Positions 58,573-64,000 of a DNA stretch of 64,000 nucleotides are shown in pieces. Made by a program: the position numbers and the translations under genes. Numbering within the stretch: the stretch's first letter is position 1; each line of letters begins with the position of its first letter. The stretch lies in NCBI RefSeq assembly GCF_020085105.1, contig NC_058062.1:2132001-2196000 (forward strand), read 5' to 3'. The notes under the pieces are model-generated. The model had not been told where the DNA came from. It saw nothing but the letters and a program-made list of their open reading frames with translations, and did no database searches. Source of the stretch: Siniperca chuatsi. Its lineage: Eukaryota > Chordata > Actinopteri > Centrarchiformes > Sinipercidae.

Positions 58573-61331
58573 ATCAAATCACATCACATGCCACCTTCAC
58601 TTTATGACACCAGCTAATAAAACCTCACTGTCTATTCATGCACCAGGCTTTACTGCAGTTATCCCCTACACACGTCTGGGGAGGTCAAACAAATCAAACA
58701 CTAACCCAGGAAAGGCTAATTCGGATAGAGGTGACCCTGTGTGTGCGTGAGTGAGTGACTGGATACTGACACTATAAATATACGTATGCATGGTGTTGAC
58801 AGCTGTGACAGGAGGGCTCTGCATGCATGTGTGGGTGTGTAATTTAATTTAAGATCTGCTATTGACATATGAACTACAGTGACCCCTCTAAAGCTCTTGA
58901 ATATCATTTCAACAGGTGTTTCCATGAGTTTCTGAAGGCTGATACTCAGATTTTGTGCCAAATTAGTAATATGGAAGCAGTAGTTTACAAATGTCACTCC
59001 AGAAAATCCAAGTCCGTGGCCCCGTGATAAGAATTTTTTTTACGTCAAAAAGCTCTCTAAATTTTGCTATATAGCGACATACACTAATATTAAGGATGTC
59101 CCAATCAAGGCCAGATCCTGATGTGAGTCCTTAAATATCGAATATCTGCCAAGTCCGATCCAATACTTATAAATGTTGATTAGAATTAACATTAATTAGT
59201 GACAGCTGATATGACCTGCTGCCTGAATGTTTTGTAGACTAATAAGAGAGGAGAGATTGGATGGTGTCAGAACAGAGTCAATCATCGGTGCAACCAAATA
59301 AATCTTCACATTCACACGCTCTGATTTTCACTCGCATATACAGCGAAATGCTCGCACTGTAGTGCCTGGCTGTCATTAAGAAGAGCAACACTAGCAGGCA
59401 GAGAGGACACAACACAGTCGAGTACAGTATAGAAGGATCAGCTGGATTTTAGCCGATACATATCCATTAAAATTATTTTTTTTCCATATCGCCCATCACT
59501 TTCACATGTGAAATGTTAAATGCTCCACTCCAGTTCTTTGTGCTCTGTATTTTCCTGACTGAATCCGTTTTCTTGTGTGCATGTAAACGCAGTGACAGTG
59601 TTTGGATCGCTCACCTTGCTGTAAGGGCTGTTGTCGATGGAACTCCAGCGGAGCCACGATGAAGCTGGTCTGGCCCAGCGGGCTCCAGTGGTGCAGCACC
59701 CTCAGCGTCCACATGCCGGGCCTCAGTGGCAGGGTGAACGGCGGCCGGTAGTGGGTGACCTCAGCGGAGGCGTCCACCAGGATGTCGTAAGTGGCGGCGA
59801 TGACGTTGGTGGGGTCGATCCACACCACAGTGGCCGTCAGGTTGTTCTGGCTTCGGCTCCAGCGCTGCACGGCCACCGGCTCGTCCTCAGGCCCCACGAG
59901 ACCCCCCCAGTTCCTGAAGAGACGCTCCTTAGGATCCCAGTCCGTCCCAACCTGAAGAACAGGAAAAGGGTGAGGATCGTCCAGTTCGGACAGACACTCA
60001 AATTCCATCTCTGTAGTGGTCTCAGAATACAGGGGTGCACAGTTTCAGTCAACGTAGGGGCAATAGGTGCTTAAAAATTATAATGATATAACATTGACAT
60101 CCAGTTGATTTTAGAATTGTTAAGGCTTTACTCATTGCTTTTAAAGCACTCCACAGTCTGGCTCCAGTATACATATTTGCCCATACATACCTGCACTCAC
60201 CCTCAGATCCTGCGCCTTCAGACATACAACTAAAGGCTCCCAACCCTGGAACAGCCTTCCAGGTGAAATTCACCTTACTACCTCAGTGACTTCATTTCAA
60301 TCTCTACTAAAAACTTTCATTTCTATATTCTGTGTGCAGTTTTCTTGTTCGTAAGTCTTTCTGCGATCTGTCACTTATGTCTGTTATCAATAAAGTATTT
60401 CTGATTATTGTATTGGCATGTTCTTTTTTAAAATGTATTATTTTTGTTTGTTTTTCTGTGCAGAAAAGCTTTACAAATAAAAGTCATTATCACAGCTATT
60501 GTATGACTCATAACTTGCACCAGTTTGATATATGGACAATTAATTGCTAGTTACAAGAGCATAGAATTTTCTCACTTTGAGACAATTTAATCTTATAAAT
60601 GCTCATGATTATGTACCTTTTTAGGTTTGCTTTTATAGACATTTATGATAATGTACTGATTTGAAGAATACTTTCCCATTCACTGATTATATGAGAATAT
60701 AGAAACTAAATTGTTTTGTATAATGCTTGGGCAAAACTGTCTGATGAAAACCCTGTATATCCAAGAGATATACTATGAAGTAACTAAGGAAAGCAGCCTT
60801 TTATAAGCTTGGTGACAACATCTTTATCATCTAATGTGTTTGCGGATACGGAAAAAGTTTTCTCAAACCATAAAGGAGCATGTAGTTGTTAGACTTCTCC
60901 AAATATCTCAAAAGGAAAAAATTCTGAGACACAAGATTTTCAACTGACAGCAACAATGCAGATTTAAAAATGGCTAATTTACATGTTTAACAAGCAGCTT
61001 AACAATAAATACATGCTGAACATATGACATTTAAATCTAAAATATGCACAGACTATCAGCTACTGGCTAAAACTACAAATATCAATGTATTTGGTCAAGT
61101 TAATATGAATACATTAGTGCGTGTGTTTGTCTGACCTGGACATGCTGCAGCCTGTTGGTGGGGTGGGGGGGGCTGGCCAGGGTGAAGTGGTCTCTGGGTG
61201 TCACCCAGGTCTCCAGGCTCTCCAGCTGGGTGGAGGCTCGGTTAGTGGCCACATGACGCACCAGGTAGCCCTGGAACTGGTCTGACAGGAAGTAGAGGTG
61301 GACTGACACTGGGTGGCTCATGGCCACGTAT
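57203..61331 (-). CDS. xylt1: Xylosyltransferase 1, last three exons (5' end outside the window)
   Basis: XYLT1 is a Golgi type II membrane enzyme that moves xylose from UDP-xylose to serines of proteoglycan core proteins, the first step of chondroitin and heparan sulfate synthesis. Exons from 5' to 3': 61331-61136, 59951-59615, 57525-57203; 856 nt, about 284 codons plus stop. They encode the C-terminal xylosyltransferase domain: [21 protein letters not shown], then [75 protein letters not shown] and the end [17 protein letters not shown]. The YMEQSF, CPVMQ and SPDPKSEL motifs favour XYLT1 over XYLT2. All introns are GT-AG and frame is continuous. The catalytic domain, transmembrane anchor and start lie to the right of the window. 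Confidence 0.93.
58539..58568. repeat. (AC)n microsatellite in xylt1 intron
   Basis: Fifteen AC units. Confidence 0.95.
59088..59500. repeat. Degenerate dispersed repeat in xylt1 intron
   Basis: Begins GGATGTCCCAATCAAGGCCAG and runs through AATATCGAATATCTGCCAAG to CATATCGCCCATCAC, resembling a widespread fish repeat built on 'gatcc...tatctgcc'. Boundaries uncertain. Confidence 0.35.
60095..60490 (+). mobile_element. L2-like LINE 3' fragment in xylt1 intron
   Basis: Plus-strand sequence encodes [17 protein letters not shown]-like and [12 protein letters not shown]-like blocks, and ends in GCTTTACAAATAAAAGTCAT (60471-60490), an L2-type tail. No full open frame. Confidence 0.65.
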
Positions 61332-64000
61332 CTGAGAGAGACACATACATACTGTACTTAGACTGTGTCTGCAATAAAGAGGACACATTTGAAAATGCAT
61401 CTTTTCTCTCTGTGTTGTCCGTTCATCCACACAAAGCTGGCAGATTGTCTCTGTCATCACTTATTCTGTGAGTCAATATTTCTAATCTCAAAGAACAGCA
61501 GCCTGTACCACGAAGAAAGGTCAATGTAGTCTGACTCTCTTTGGGTTCACTGAGCCTAACATTGGTGATCCTGATAACTGGGTTTTCCTATCCAGCTACA
61601 AGCACATTTGTGTGAAAGAGGCAGAGTTAACAGAGCCAGTTGATAACCAGCTTCCTGATACCAGAGTTGTCAATTACAAGCAACATCGCCAGAATATACG
61701 TGCAGGAAAATTTGGTAAATGTGACAGCAAAAAATGATATTCAACAAGGTGAAATGTAGAAAATATAATCACATGACTAGATTACAATAAGAAGCTGTAG
61801 AAACACTAGAAATAATTTCCAAATATTAAACGTAAGGCTAAGGCTTTAAATAAGTGTGGGAATTATTATATGTCTTTATTATAGAATAGTAGTTGATGCC
61901 TGATGAGGTCTATCTGACCGAAATGTTGCATTTATATAGTCATACAAGCTTATCAATAGTGTGGATTATTTTTCTAATAGACAACAGAGGGTATACTTTT
62001 TCTTTCCAATTATCATCACAAAGTCATCTCATGTTATTCTGAGCTGCAGTGATCAAGTAACAGTGTAGAACATCAACACTGTCAGGAATCCCTTTGGGAT
62101 TGAAAGAATCTTTGTGCAATTAAAATGCAGCTATACTTGTCATTATATATTTAGTGCGGTGAACTATCTCTCCGTTTGTAAGAAGCTCTGTTTTAAAACC
62201 GGAGTGGACACATGGGAAGCCTGGAACAGAAAAGTGATTCAACTGATCTCTAAAAATATCTATTGCTCTGCGTTACTTGTCACTTTATTGTAAACTCTTT
62301 TGTCCATGTCGGGATCCGGTGGGAATAATGATAACATTTTTCCAGTGATCTGATTGGTCAGTGGTCTGATTGGGTGTTGGCAGGTTCTGATCCTCTGCAG
62401 TTAACCTGCTCTGGAGCAAATTAGCCATGCAGCCTAGGTTACCATGGTGGTCTACCCTGGTTAAAAGTGAGCCAGCTTCATGATACCAGAAAACCTGAGT
62501 TAAGATCAAAGATAGCCGGCTAACCCACTAATCTCAAGGCCAGTAATTAGCCAGAGCCTTGGTTAGCAATGAGCTAACACTCGATCAAATCACTTGTTTT
62601 TTTACTGGTGCAGCAGTCTGACAAGAGCAACACAACATGTGAACACCACCACCTGTACCATGTGACCAGCTGTACTGAAACATAGAGTAAGCGGTCATAG
62701 AGTCACAGAAGATTGAATGGAGCAAAAGCAGGAACAGTCCCTGTTTGTTAAACATTTAACTCATACGAACACACTGCTTACTAGTCGGTGGCAGTAATGC
62801 ACAATTTTGGTGTTTCCAAAGCAAAAGGGAAGAAGAGATGGGACCAAAATCTCAAAGTACTAATGTTTGACATGTAGATGGTGTTCTCAAATGTAGCCAC
62901 ATTAGTGTAGACGTGGTCTGAGATGTTACTTTACTGAAATCACAGGTTGAAGGGAACAGACTAGTCCTGTTTTAACTCCCCCCTCCACACACACACACAC
63001 ACACCCAATAATGCTGCTCCGGCCCAGTCGAGCCACCAATCCCCACCCGAACTCCAACAACAAGTACCTCCTTGTACCTACTGTGGGTCTCCACCCCACA
63101 CACACACACACAGCTGGAAAAATCCAGTCTGTGCAGACACTGTAGCCTGACTGTTCCCCAGGACAAGCTAACGTTATCTAGATATTTAATTTGGACTCAC
63201 AAACACCAGTGGTGGTGAGTTTAGTGGAAAAACACATTTCATCTGCCAGTCCTCCTCGCTCCCTCAGACAGTAATTGTGCAGTTTCATTCCCTGCACAAA
63301 GCACAAAACCCAAATTTACTGACTCAGCGACTAAATGACTTATAATACACCCTGATACACTCATGACGGGTGAGGACTGATGAGGCCGTTACTGGCCTTT
63401 AACAAAGCCAAAAACTATTTTAGCACAGACTTTTGTTCTCACACCTGTAATTCGGTTCATTTGGTCTGAACCAAGGAAAAAATCATCAATTGTTGCCCTT
63501 TAGTTTTGCTCCATTTTTTGTTCACACTGACTAATTACAAACAAACCAAGAGCTGTAAACATGAAGGACCTGTCACAAGGACTGACAGGTAACTCATTGA
63601 TTGGACATTTTCGGTGACTGTCATCACCAGAACTACATGGACCCATGTGAGGGGGCGCTACACTTTACTTTGATTTATCTTCTCTGATTTCATAAATATG
63701 ATTATTATGATAATTAGTAATCCAGACGGCAACTGACGTCATATCTTGAATGGTGGCAAACGGGAAAAAAGAAGGGTCTTGTACCATAAATATGGTGGGG
63801 GTTGTGGTGTGGTCGCAACGTTTCACACATTTTTAATGAGGAACTGCTGCAATACACAGAGTAGGGCACACACTAAAACCAGTTTAAATCTTTTTCACTT
63901 TATGACATATCAGGGAAATCCCCTGCACTCGTGATATGAGTGACAGCCCGTCTACAAACTCCTGGAACCACATTGAGAACCCCTGAATCCCTTCAACAAC
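61332..64000 (-). other. xylt1 intron running off the right edge
   Basis: Contains the possible Harbinger-like element and (CA)n tracts at about 62984-63005 and 63099-63111. I find no further xylt1 exon or other gene. Confidence 0.5.
61500..62570. mobile_element. Possible Harbinger-like non-autonomous element in xylt1 intron
   Basis: Left end CAGCCTGTACCACGAAGAAA with TCACTGAGCCTAACATTGGT. The right part has TTAACCTGCTCTGGAGCA, GGTTACCATGGTGGTCTACC and AGCTTCATGATACC, then AACCTGAGTTAAGATCAAAG. I recall this order from fish Harbinger-type repeats. The ends are too eroded to show a clear inverted repeat. Confidence 0.4.

Noticed and set aside
60049-60273. Minus-strand frame opposite the LINE tail
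   Set aside because: Antisense shadow of an L2-like fragment.

Overview
This is vertebrate nuclear DNA, most likely from a ray-finned fish. It has split genes with GT-AG introns, large AT-rich introns, many short non-autonomous transposon copies and L2-like LINE tails, and five recognisable vertebrate orthologues. Species cannot be named from the sequence. All exon boundaries below were read by eye from splice signals, reading-frame continuity and remembered family sequences; no alignment or database search was run.

Layout from left to right. (1) 1-7935 (+): the 3' part of srrm2, the nuclear-speckle and spliceosome SR-rich scaffold, whose 5' part lies off the left edge. (2) 12838-18088 (+): a six-coding-exon Rab GTPase of the RAB35 type, with a 5' untranslated exon near 10200-10349 and poly(A) signals near 19884. 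(3) 21482-31143 (-): anapc2, the cullin-like scaffold of the anaphase-promoting complex, in 14 exons, with an apparent one-base frameshift in exon 1 and one GC-AG intron. (4) 33719-40263 (+): rnf25, an RWD-RING ubiquitin ligase, ten exons, head to head with anapc2. (5) 41898-46733 (+): kat8 (MOF), the H4K16 acetyltransferase, eleven exons. (6) 57203-61331 (-): the last three exons of xylt1, the proteoglycan-initiating xylosyltransferase, whose 5' part lies off the right edge.

The genes are unrelated housekeeping functions (splicing, trafficking, cell cycle, ubiquitin signalling, chromatin, glycosylation), not a pathway. From general knowledge, srrm2, kat8 and xylt1 are all on human 16p, whereas RAB35, ANAPC2 and RNF25 map elsewhere, so this is a rearranged block.

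The rest is introns and intergenic DNA rich in repeats: at least five dispersed families with several copies each, a fold-back element, a MITE with perfect 17-bp inverted ends, L2-like LINE fragments and microsatellites. The most unusual non-coding region is the 2.6-kb gap between anapc2 and rnf25, which holds eight CTCF-like motifs, partly carried by a duplicated ~150-bp element. I found no clearly new coding system; the best leads are that array, the anapc2 exon-1 frameshift, and a near-identical 33-bp coding minisatellite in srrm2.
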